Shown here: piece by piece, positions 1-4,940 of the stretch
Numbering within the stretch: the first letter of the stretch is position 1
Layout of the letters: each line of letters starts with the position of its first letter
Assembly: GCA_900321945.1 (NCBI GenBank)
Contig: ONXY01000267.1
Span: forward strand, 1 to 5,385
Length of the DNA stretch: 5,385 nucleotides
Direction: 5' to 3'
Source: an uncultured Eubacteriales bacterium
GTDB lineage: Bacteria; Bacillota_A; Clostridia; Christensenellales; Aristaeellaceae
The notes under the pieces: model-generated
Told to the model about the DNA's origin: nothing
Database searches by the model: none
Seen by the model: the letters and a program-made list of their open reading frames with translations, nothing else
Position numbers and translations under genes: made by a program

Positions 1-1
1 C

Positions 2-31
2 CGGATCGCGGAGCTGAAGGAAAGCCTGTAA
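2..31 (+). CDS. 3' end of an upstream gene (partial, unidentified)
   Basis: The frame starting at base 2 reads RIAELKESL and stops at TAA (29-31). It is followed directly by a hairpin terminator, as expected for the end of a plus-strand gene. Nine residues are too few to assign a family; they look like the charged helical end of a soluble protein. The other forward frames are less convincing: one stops at once and one runs through the terminator. Confidence 0.5.
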   Translation, partial: RIAELKESL

Positions 32-49
32 TCACAAAAAAACAAAACG

Positions 50-76
50 CCCTGTCCGCCGAAAAAGCGGGCAGGG
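50..76. terminator. Bidirectional factor-independent terminator
   Basis: A 10-bp stem pairs 50-59 (CCCTGTCCGC) with 67-76 (GCGGGCAGGG), with one G-U wobble and a 7-nt A-rich loop. On the plus strand it is followed by TATTTT, serving the gene that ends at 31. On the minus strand it is followed by GCGTTTTGTTTTTTT, a longer T tract, serving the phosphatase gene that ends at 111. The minus direction should be the stronger of the two. Confidence 0.8.
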
Positions 77-110
77 TATTTTCCGTATGCGGGCAGTACG
101 CAGCCTGTGG

Positions 111-761
111 TCAGTTTCTGCTGAAATCCCTGTAATGATCCACGACCAGCGCCGGGTCGTAGAAGACTTTGTCGCTTTCCAGAATATAGGGCTTTCCGTC
201 CCGGACGCCGAGAATGGTGAAGGAGCAGTTGGGGGGAACGCTTCCCTGCCAGAACCGGTCCGGATTCTTATAGAGAGGATTCATCATGGCTCTCAGGGCG
301 CATCCGTGCGTGCCGACCAGCCACGTCCGGCCGTCGTCCAGCGCGGCGAGCTCCGTCAGGAACTCCCAGGTGCGGCGGCATACGTCCCGGATGCTTTCCC
401 CGCCGGGGCAGCCGGGGAAGCGGAGGGCGTCCGTGAGAAAAAGCTGAGCGGTTTCCGGATCCAGAAGGCTGGCCGAGACGTGCGTGTTTTCTTCCTCTCC
501 GAAATTGATTTCCTTAAGCCGGTCGTCCGTCCGGACAGGGACGGATCCGTTGCCGCTCTCCCGGAGAACGATTTCCACCGTTTCCCGGGCCCGGATCAGC
601 GGACTGGTGACGCAGGCGTCAAAACGGACGTCCCGCAGCCCCTGACCGCTCAGCCGCGCGAGCTTCCGGCCTTCCTCGTTCAGCGGTTCGTCGGTCCACC
701 CCTGCCTGTCATGCTTTACATTCAGATCCGTCTCGCCGTGACGGATGACATAAATTTTCAT
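111..761 (-). CDS. Histidine phosphatase family protein (phosphoglycerate mutase-like)
   Basis: A 216-residue cytoplasmic protein of the histidine phosphatase (PGM-like) superfamily, which works through a phosphohistidine intermediate. The signature is at the N terminus: RHGET at residues 7-11, with His8 as the expected nucleophile. Also visible are SPLIRARET at 53-61 (Arg57 as phosphate-binding arginine), LKEINFG at 82-88 (Glu84 as likely acid/base) and the second catalytic His152 in GTHG at 150-153. The catalytic set is therefore complete, and the length fits the small PhoE/GpmB/CobC-like branch. The start is supported by GGAGGG six bases upstream of the ATG. There is no signal peptide or membrane segment. 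The substrate cannot be read from the sequence: sugar phosphates, phosphoserine or alpha-ribazole phosphate are all used in this superfamily, and many members are promiscuous. It is a single gene divergent from the zinc operon and ends at a shared terminator. A functional link to metal handling is not evident. Confidence 0.9.
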   Translation of the reverse strand: MKIYVIRHGETDLNVKHDRQGWTDEPLNEEGRKLARLSGQGLRDVRFDACVTSPLIRARETVEIVLRESGNGSVPVRTDDRLKEINFGEEENTHVSASLLDPETAQLFLTDALRFPGCPGGESIRDVCRRTWEFLTELAALDDGRTWLVGTHGCALRAMMNPLYKNPDRFWQGSVPPNCSFTILGVRDGKPYILESDKVFYDPALVVDHYRDFSRN

Positions 762-792
762 ACGCGTCCCTCCGTTTCATGAAACCCGCATT

Positions 793-822
793 ATTCTATC
801 ACGGCCGGAATACCCGCCGCAA
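793..822 (-). promoter_or_regulatory. Candidate sigma-A promoter for the histidine phosphatase gene
   Basis: On the minus strand, TTGCGG (822-817) is separated by 18 nt from TAGAAT (798-793). The -10 is preceded by TGA, giving an extended -10 (TGATAGAAT). The start site would fall near 786, about 25 nt upstream of the ATG, leaving room for the GGAGGG ribosome site. The -35 is weak, so the call rests mainly on the extended -10 and its position. Confidence 0.5.
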
Positions 823-869
823 CGGGTTTGAGAAAAACGAGGGCGGCGCATTTTTTTTCGGGAAGGGGA

Positions 870-897
870 TTGACAGATTCCGGGAGAAGTGTATAAT
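870..897 (+). promoter_or_regulatory. Sigma-A promoter of the zinc-efflux operon
   Basis: A consensus -35 TTGACA (870-875) and a consensus -10 TATAAT (892-897) are separated by 16 nt. Transcription should begin around 903-906. Such a near-ideal core promoter fits an operon whose output is set by a repressor rather than by promoter weakness. The perfect inverted repeat at 907-930 begins just after the expected start site. Confidence 0.88.
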
Positions 898-906
898 CAC
901 AAATGA

Positions 907-930
907 ACATTTGAGCATTTGCTCAAATGT
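907..930. promoter_or_regulatory. ArsR/SmtB-type operator (perfect 11-2-11 inverted repeat)
   Basis: The arm ACATTTGAGCA (907-917) is repeated exactly in inverse orientation at 920-930, around a TT centre. The core TTGAGCA-TT-TGCTCAA matches the imperfect-palindrome type bound by SmtB/CzrA-like dimeric winged-helix repressors. It lies at about +3 to +26 of the predicted transcript and 23 nt before the sensor's ATG. A bound repressor should therefore block initiation or escape. The natural ligand protein is the sensor encoded immediately downstream, giving autoregulation relieved by metal. Confidence 0.85.
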
Positions 931-940
931 AACAAAGAAC

Positions 941-945
941 GGAGG
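941..945 (+). promoter_or_regulatory. Ribosome binding site that fixes the ArsR-family start
   Basis: GGAGG sits seven bases before the ATG at 953. The same frame stays open back to an ATG at 779, but that longer version would be translated across the promoter and operator, and it has no ribosome site. This site decides for the 103-residue product. Confidence 0.85.
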
Positions 946-952
946 AACGGGC

Positions 953-1264
953 ATGACGGATCTGAGACAGGACGACGAGATGCTCTATGATCTGGCGGAT
1001 CTTTTCCGGATGTTCGCGGACAGCACCCGCGTCCGGATCCTGAACGAACTGATGAAGAAGGAAACGGGCGTGACGGAGCTTGCGAACGAACTGCAGATGA
1101 CCACGTCCGCCGTTTCCCACCAGCTGCGGATTCTGAAGGATTCCCGGCTGATCCGTTCCAGGCGGGACGGGAAGGGTATTCTGTACTCCCTGGCGGACGA
1201 CCATGTCAAAACAATTCTGAACATGGGTATCGAGCATCTGATGGAGGGGTCGCGCCAGGACTGA
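953..1264 (+). CDS. ArsR/SmtB-family metal-sensing repressor, alpha-5 (SmtB/CzrA-like) zinc type
   Basis: A 103-residue winged-helix repressor, typical length for the family. Helix-turn-helix residues are about 37-63, with TTSAVSHQLRILKD (50-63) as the recognition region, followed by the wing RSRRDGKGILYSL (68-80). It has no cysteines, so it lacks the ELCxC alpha-3 site of ArsR/CadC sensors. The C-terminal helix instead carries Asp82, His84, His95 and Glu98. The spacing D-x-H-(10)-H-x-x-E is that of the SmtB alpha-5 site (D104, H106, H117, E120); CzrA has His in the last place. Known members bind Zn(II) or Co(II) across the dimer interface and then release DNA. Inference: this is a zinc-responsive (possibly cobalt-responsive) repressor of its own operon. 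Its operator overlaps the start region, and its target is the P-type ATPase gene 37 nt downstream on the same transcript. Sensor class is well supported; exact metal preference is not provable from sequence. Confidence 0.92.
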   Translation: MTDLRQDDEMLYDLADLFRMFADSTRVRILNELMKKETGVTELANELQMTTSAVSHQLRILKDSRLIRSRRDGKGILYSLADDHVKTILNMGIEHLMEGSRQD

Positions 1265-1301
1265 TAAACCGCGGGGAAAAAAGAACAGCGGAGGTGGGAA
1301 C

Positions 1302-3482
1302 ATGAGCATTCAGGACGGGGGAAACCACAACGGCTGCATGAATCATCCGGAAGAAGGGAAAACGGGGGACGGACACGGCCGGGAAAACGGGCACAGGCAT
1401 GATGACGGACATGATCATGAACACAGCCATGAGCACGGACACGCGCACGAATGCGAGCATAACCATGAACATGAACACAGCCGCGGACACGAACACGGCC
1501 ATGAGCATGGGCACGCGCAAGAACATGACCATGACCATGAGCACGGGCACAGCCATGAGCACGGGCACAGCCATGATCACGAACATGAGCACTGCCACGG
1601 CCATCACCACGACGGGCTGAGCTGCGGCTGTGAACACTGCCACGGTCACGAACACGGGGAGGAGAACCGGAAGACGATCGTTATCCGGCTCGTTACGGCC
1701 GCCGTGCTGCTGGCCGCGGGACTCTTCTTCCCGGAGGGGAGCGCGGCCAGGCTGGCTCTCTCTCTCGCCGCCGCTCTGACCGCCGGGTACGACGTGGTTC
1801 TCAACGCGGTCCGGAACATTCTGCACGGAGAGCTGCTGGACGAGATGTTCCTGATGACCGCCGCGTCGATCGGCGCTTTCGCGCTGGGCGAATGCACGGA
1901 GGGAGCGCTGGTGCTGCTGCTGTTCCAGCTGGGAGAATTCCTGCAGGATCTGGCGGTTGACCGCAGCCGGGAATCCATCGCGGATCTGATGAATATCCGG
2001 CCGGAAACGGCGTCGGTGGAACGGGAAGGAAAGGAAATCTCCGTATCCCCCGAAGAGGTACGGGTCGGGGAGATCATCGTGGTGAAGCCCGGGGAGCGCA
2101 TTCCGCTGGACGGCGTCGTGGAGGAAGGGGAAAGCTTTCTGGACACGGTGGCCCTGACCGGCGAGAGCGTGCCCAGAGCCGTCAGAGCCGGAGACGAGGC
2201 GCTGAGCGGCTGCGTAAACCAGCGGGGGGTTCTGCGCATCCGTGTGACCCGGCTTTTCGGAGAAAGCGCGGTCAGCAGGATTCTGGAGCTGGTGGAAAAC
2301 GCGACGGAGCACAAAAGCCGCGCCGACCGGTTTATTACCCGCTTCGCGCGGATTTACACCCCCGTGGTGGTCGGAGCGGCCGCGGCGCTGTTCCTGACCG
2401 CGGGGCTGATTACGGGAAACTGGGGAGAATGGCTGCGGAGAAGCCTCACCTTCCTGGTGATCAGCTGCCCCTGCGCGCTGGTGATCTCCGTGCCTCTGAG
2501 CTACTACAACGGCATCGGAAGGGCCAGCAGGCGGGGAATCCTTGTCAAGGGAAGCAACGTGCTGGAAGAGCTGAGCAGGGCGGCGGTGGTGGCCCTGGAC
2601 AAAACGGGAACCGTGACGAAGGGCGTTTTCGAGGTCGTGGCGGTTCATCCTGAGGAGATGGACGAGGAGGAGCTGATCCGCCTGGCGGCGGCCGCGGAGA
2701 AATACAGCACCCATCCCATCGCGGAAGCGATCCGGCGCAGCAGACAGGGATGGGAGGAAATGGAGATCCGGGACTGCCGGGAGACCGCGGGGCAGGGAGT
2801 CCTGGCCATGGTGAACGGACGCAGGGTGGCGGCCGGAAACGACCGGATGATGGCTTCCGAAGGCGCGGCGTTCCACGACTGCCATCTGGCCGGAACCATC
2901 GTCCATATCGCGGTGGACGGCAAATACGAAGGGCATCTGGTGATCGCGGACGTCCTGAAGGAAAGCGCCGCGGAGGCTGTCCGGTCGCTGAAGGAGAACG
3001 GAATCCGCAAGGTGGTCATGCTGACCGGAGACCGGAAAAACGCGGCGGAGGATATCGGGAAAAAAGTGGGGGTGGACGAGGCCCACGCCGAACTGAAGCC
3101 GGAGGATAAGGTCCGGCATATCGAGAAGCTGATGACGGAGAGAAACGCGGAAAGCGAAACCGTTCTCTTCGTGGGGGACGGGATCAACGACGCCCCCGTG
3201 CTCGCGACGGCGGACCTGGGCGTGGCGATGGGCGCGGCCGGCTCCGACGCCGCCGTGGAGGCCGCGGATATCGTGCTGATCGACGACGATCCGCTGAAAC
3301 TGGCGGAGGGCATCCGCCTGGCCCGGCGGACCCAGAAGATCGTCAGGGAAAACATCGTCTTCTCCATCGCCGTCAAGGCGCTGGTGATGATTCTCGGCGC
3401 GTTCGGGGCGGTTCCTCTGTGGCTGGCCGTTTTCTCCGACGTGGGCGTATGCCTGCTGGCCATTCTCAACGCGGTGCGGTAA
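1302..3482 (+). CDS. zntA: Zn(II)/Cd(II)/Pb(II)-exporting P1B-2-type ATPase with His-rich N-terminal tail (ZntA/CadA-like)
   Basis: A 726-residue membrane ATPase that exports divalent metal at the cost of ATP. All P-type signatures are present: TGES 286-289 (actuator), phosphorylation site DKTGT 433-437, HP 471-472 (nucleotide domain of P1B pumps), TGD 575-577 and GDGINDAP 625-632. Metal specificity is of class P1B-2: CPC 389-391 in TM6, Lys692 in TM7, and D713-x-G715 in TM8. Eight membrane segments fit: about 125-143, 151-170, 181-197, 199-215, 352-371, 379-401, 685-704 and 706-723. The odd part is the N terminus. No ferredoxin-like HMA domain with CxxC is present. Residues 1-120 instead form a hydrophilic tail with 41 His, many Asp/Glu, and a CGCEHC cluster at 108-113 just before TM1. 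Total length equals that of standard ZntA/CadA because the tail replaces the HMA domain. The start has GGAGG seven bases upstream. It is co-transcribed with the zinc sensor and ends five bases before a strong terminator. The symbol is by family resemblance only. Confidence 0.95.
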   Translation: MSIQDGGNHNGCMNHPEEGKTGDGHGRENGHRHDDGHDHEHSHEHGHAHECEHNHEHEHSRGHEHGHEHGHAQEHDHDHEHGHSHEHGHSHDHEHEHCHGHHHDGLSCGCEHCHGHEHGEENRKTIVIRLVTAAVLLAAGLFFPEGSAARLALSLAAALTAGYDVVLNAVRNILHGELLDEMFLMTAASIGAFALGECTEGALVLLLFQLGEFLQDLAVDRSRESIADLMNIRPETASVEREGKEISVSPEEVRVGEIIVVKPGERIPLDGVVEEGESFLDTVALTGESVPRAVRAGDEALSGCVNQRGVLRIRVTRLFGESAVSRILELVENATEHKSRADRFITRFARIYTPVVVGAAAALFLTAGLITGNWGEWLRRSLTFLVISCPCALVISVPLSYYNGIGRASRRGILVKGSNVLEELSRAAVVALDKTGTVTKGVFEVVAVHPEEMDEEELIRLAAAAEKYSTHPIAEAIRRSRQGWEEMEIRDCRETAGQGVLAMVNGRRVAAGNDRMMASEGAAFHDCHLAGTIVHIAVDGKYEGHLVIADVLKESAAEAVRSLKENGIRKVVMLTGDRKNAAEDIGKKVGVDEAHAELKPEDKVRHIEKLMTERNAESETVLFVGDGINDAPVLATADLGVAMGAAGSDAAVEAADIVLIDDDPLKLAEGIRLARRTQKIVRENIVFSIAVKALVMILGAFGAVPLWLAVFSDVGVCLLAILNAVR
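1374..1655 (+). repeat. His-codon-rich low-complexity tract in the ATPase gene
   Basis: Residues 25-118 of the ATPase are built from short HxHx units (HEHGH, HDHEH, HGHSH), written with mixed CAT/CAC and GAA/GAG/GAC codons. It contains an exact 18-nt tandem duplication, CCATGAGCACGGGCACAG at 1535-1552 and again at 1553-1570, encoding HEHGHS twice. Most other units differ at synonymous or near-synonymous positions. That suggests an older, drifted repeat with one recent duplication. The tract stays in frame throughout. Confidence 0.85.
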
Positions 3483-3487
3483 AAACG

Positions 3488-3530
3488 AACCCGGGCCGGA
3501 TCCCTCTTTGCGCGGGATCCGGCCCGGGTT
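3488..3530. terminator. Strong bidirectional terminator between the zinc operon and convergent genes
   Basis: A perfect 17-bp stem pairs 3488-3504 with 3514-3530 around a 9-nt loop. The plus-strand transcript continues with TTTATTTTT, a classic terminator tail. On the minus strand the stem is followed by CGTTTTT, so it can also stop the 104-residue gene that ends at 3581. The stem begins five bases after the ATPase stop codon. Confidence 0.93.
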
Positions 3531-3580
3531 TTTATTTTTCTTTTCACCGGGGCGAAATGATCTTCACGTTCCGTTTTCCG

Positions 3581-3895
3581 TCAGTCGGTCAGCTTCGCGG
3601 TCGGCTTTTCTTCGGGAAGCCAGCGGATAATCATATCCCACATGCTGGGCTCGATATGCACGTAGTTCGGACGGAAGTGCACCTCATAGCCCTGATCCTC
3701 ATACAGCTCGATGAAACGCTGCTGGTGCCTTGCCACGTGGCTCCGGGCGGGGAAGCGGACCTTCACCTCGAACTGTCCCTTCTCCACCGCTTCCTCAAGC
3801 TTCTGGTTGATGATTCCGCAGTACCAGGTTTCCAGCAGGAAGTTTTTTCCCCGCCCGGCGGTTCTGCTCCGCTCCTCCGCTTCTTCCCGACGCAT
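3581..3895 (-). CDS. Small conserved-looking protein of unknown function (104 aa)
   Basis: I do not recognise this protein. The start is well supported: GGAGG six bases before the only Met, and the stop is followed by the shared terminator. Residues 1-17 are strongly charged (RREEAEERSRTAGRGK). The rest looks globular and probably alpha/beta: a helix at about 18-39 (FLLETWYCGIINQ to VEKG), a strand QFEVKVRF at about 41-48, a helix HVARHQQRFIELYEDQGY at about 53-70 and a strand EVHFRPNYVHIEP at about 71-83. A Trp-containing segment MWDMIIRWLPEE at about 85-96 follows. It has one Cys and several His but no recognisable metal motif, signal peptide or membrane span. It lies downstream of the CobW-like fusion gene on the same strand, separated by a terminator. 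It is either expressed by read-through or from its own weak promoter. A role in metal handling is possible by position only. Confidence 0.75.
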   Translation of the reverse strand: MRREEAEERSRTAGRGKNFLLETWYCGIINQKLEEAVEKGQFEVKVRFPARSHVARHQQRFIELYEDQGYEVHFRPNYVHIEPSMWDMIIRWLPEEKPTAKLTD

Positions 3896-3947
3896 GCGCT
3901 TCCTCCGTAATCTCAGACGATTCCCGAACCGCGTTTCAAAAACAGAA

Positions 3948-3976
3948 GGGCTCCGTTACCGGCGGGAACGGAGCCC
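3948..3976 (-). terminator. Factor-independent terminator of the CobW-like gene pair
   Basis: The arms GGGCTCCGTT (3948-3957) and AACGGAGCCC (3967-3976) form a perfect 10-bp stem with a 9-nt loop. On the minus strand the stem is followed by TTCTGTTTTTG. It lies six bases past the stop of the upstream gene (3983). The U tract is interrupted, so some read-through into the 104-residue gene is plausible. Confidence 0.8.
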
Positions 3977-3982
3977 GGAGAA

Positions 3983-4936
3983 TCAATAGAAGGTCGCGAC
4001 CGGATCCTCCGGCGATACCGCCGGCGTCACGCCGGTCACATCCAGGACAGGGGTCTTTTCACTGAAAATACGGTTCCGCTGCAGACGGATTTTTCCCGTT
4101 ACGACAAACCAGGAACCGGGATCGGGTTTGGGCGTTTTGCCGCGGAAGCAGGCGAGCCCGGCGAACTGGGTATCCGCCGCGCAGCAGTTCATCAGCATCC
4201 GCCCGGCCACGAAAACGCTGTCGGGCATGACTTTGCGGCTCTTCGGGTAAAGCGCCTTGAACCGGACGGTTTTCCCGTCGTATTTGTCCATGTTCTCCAT
4301 CAGATCGCTGAAGAAGTAGGCGTAATCCCGGTCCTCAATCTCCACCACGGGGGCGTTGAGGTCAAAGGGCAGGGGATCGACCTTCTCATCCAGTATGCTC
4401 CGGCCGTCGGGATACTCGTAGAAGATATTGCACCGGCGGTTCGCCTGGCGGACGATTTTATGCAGCGTGTCCTGATCCGTGTTTTCCCCGCAGCGGTTGA
4501 AAACGATCACGTCGCAGGTCTGCAGCTTGTCGAACACAAGATTCCGCATGTTCGCGTTGTAAACGGCCCAGGTCGCGCTGTCCGCGAAGCAGATCTCCTG
4601 CGCCACGATCCATCCGTCCGGGATGCGGTCGTACAGGGTCTGCATCGGCCACATGCCGTTGTACTCGATCACAACGCGCTCGCAGCCGGTTTCGTCAGCC
4701 TTTTTCTTCAGGGCCTCCTCGCTGAACTCCTCTTCGTCCTCCAGGTTCAGGAGCACGACGTTTTTTCCGCTGAAAGAGGAAAAGTCGTAGTCCACCTCGC
4801 CCTCCTCGCAGCGGATCAGAAGCGTTTTCTCCCCGCTGTTGAAGCGCTTGTCCTCCAGCGTACTCTGGATGAAGGTGCTTTTTCCCCCGTCCAGGAAACC
4901 TGTGAACAGATAAACTGGAATTTCCTTTGCCGGCAT
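3983..4936 (-). CDS. CobW-like P-loop protein fused to a YcgQ/TIGR03943-like C-terminal domain
   Basis: A 317-residue soluble protein in two parts. Residues 5-180 resemble the G3E/COG0523 (CobW) P-loop fold. The Walker A motif is GFLDGGKST at 13-21 (usual form GFLGAGKTT), CEEGEVDYD at 43-51 corresponds to the family's NEFGExGID strand, and VVIEYNGM at 88-95 corresponds to the Walker B region hhhExsG. The base-recognition motif is degraded: FNRCGEN at 146-152 instead of NKxD. The family's metal-binding CxCC between the first two motifs is absent. Residues about 205-317 are a separate domain containing YDGKTVRFKA (219-228), RMLMNCCAAD (246-255), WFVVTGKI (276-283) and PVLDVTGV (296-303). From memory this pattern matches the C-terminal part of YcgQ/TIGR03943 proteins, partners of COG0701 permeases, and it looks like an OB-type barrel. 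The ATG at 4936 is chosen over an in-frame TTG at 4951 because GGAG lies nine bases upstream and the previous gene stops four bases before it. The role is inferred as metal or nucleotide handling coupled to its CobW neighbour. The domain assignment of the C-terminal part is moderately sure. Confidence 0.85.
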   Translation of the reverse strand: MPAKEIPVYLFTGFLDGGKSTFIQSTLEDKRFNSGEKTLLIRCEEGEVDYDFSSFSGKNVVLLNLEDEEEFSEEALKKKADETGCERVVIEYNGMWPMQTLYDRIPDGWIVAQEICFADSATWAVYNANMRNLVFDKLQTCDVIVFNRCGENTDQDTLHKIVRQANRRCNIFYEYPDGRSILDEKVDPLPFDLNAPVVEIEDRDYAYFFSDLMENMDKYDGKTVRFKALYPKSRKVMPDSVFVAGRMLMNCCAADTQFAGLACFRGKTPKPDPGSWFVVTGKIRLQRNRIFSEKTPVLDVTGVTPAVSPEDPVATFY

Positions 4937-4940
4937 CTTC

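Noticed and set aside
111..761. Assignment of the phosphatase as CobC (cobalamin pathway), suggested by CobW-like genes nearby
   Set aside because: The catalytic motifs are general to the superfamily, the CobW relatives here look metal-chaperone-like, and no cobalamin gene is in view.
782..829. Inverted repeat AAACCCG (782-788) / CGGGTTT (823-829) as an operator or leader structure
   Set aside because: Seven-base arms 34 nt apart straddle the minus-strand promoter and have no match to a known site. This is easily expected by chance.
779..952. A 58-residue N-terminal extension of the ArsR-family protein from an upstream ATG at 779
   Set aside because: It would be read through the promoter and operator, has no ribosome site and no family similarity. 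The ATG at 953 has a good GGAGG and gives the normal family length.
1374..1655. CRISPR-like or satellite repeat array
   Set aside because: The periodicity is codon-based, in frame, without spacers, and encodes a His-rich tail. The same holds for 5253-5384.
1206..3119. A 637-codon open frame antisense to the ATPase gene, with a hydrophobic V/M/A/F-rich end
   Set aside because: It is the complement of a strongly supported gene. The hydrophobic stretch is simply the reverse reading of His/Glu codons, and the rest has a low-complexity shadow composition.
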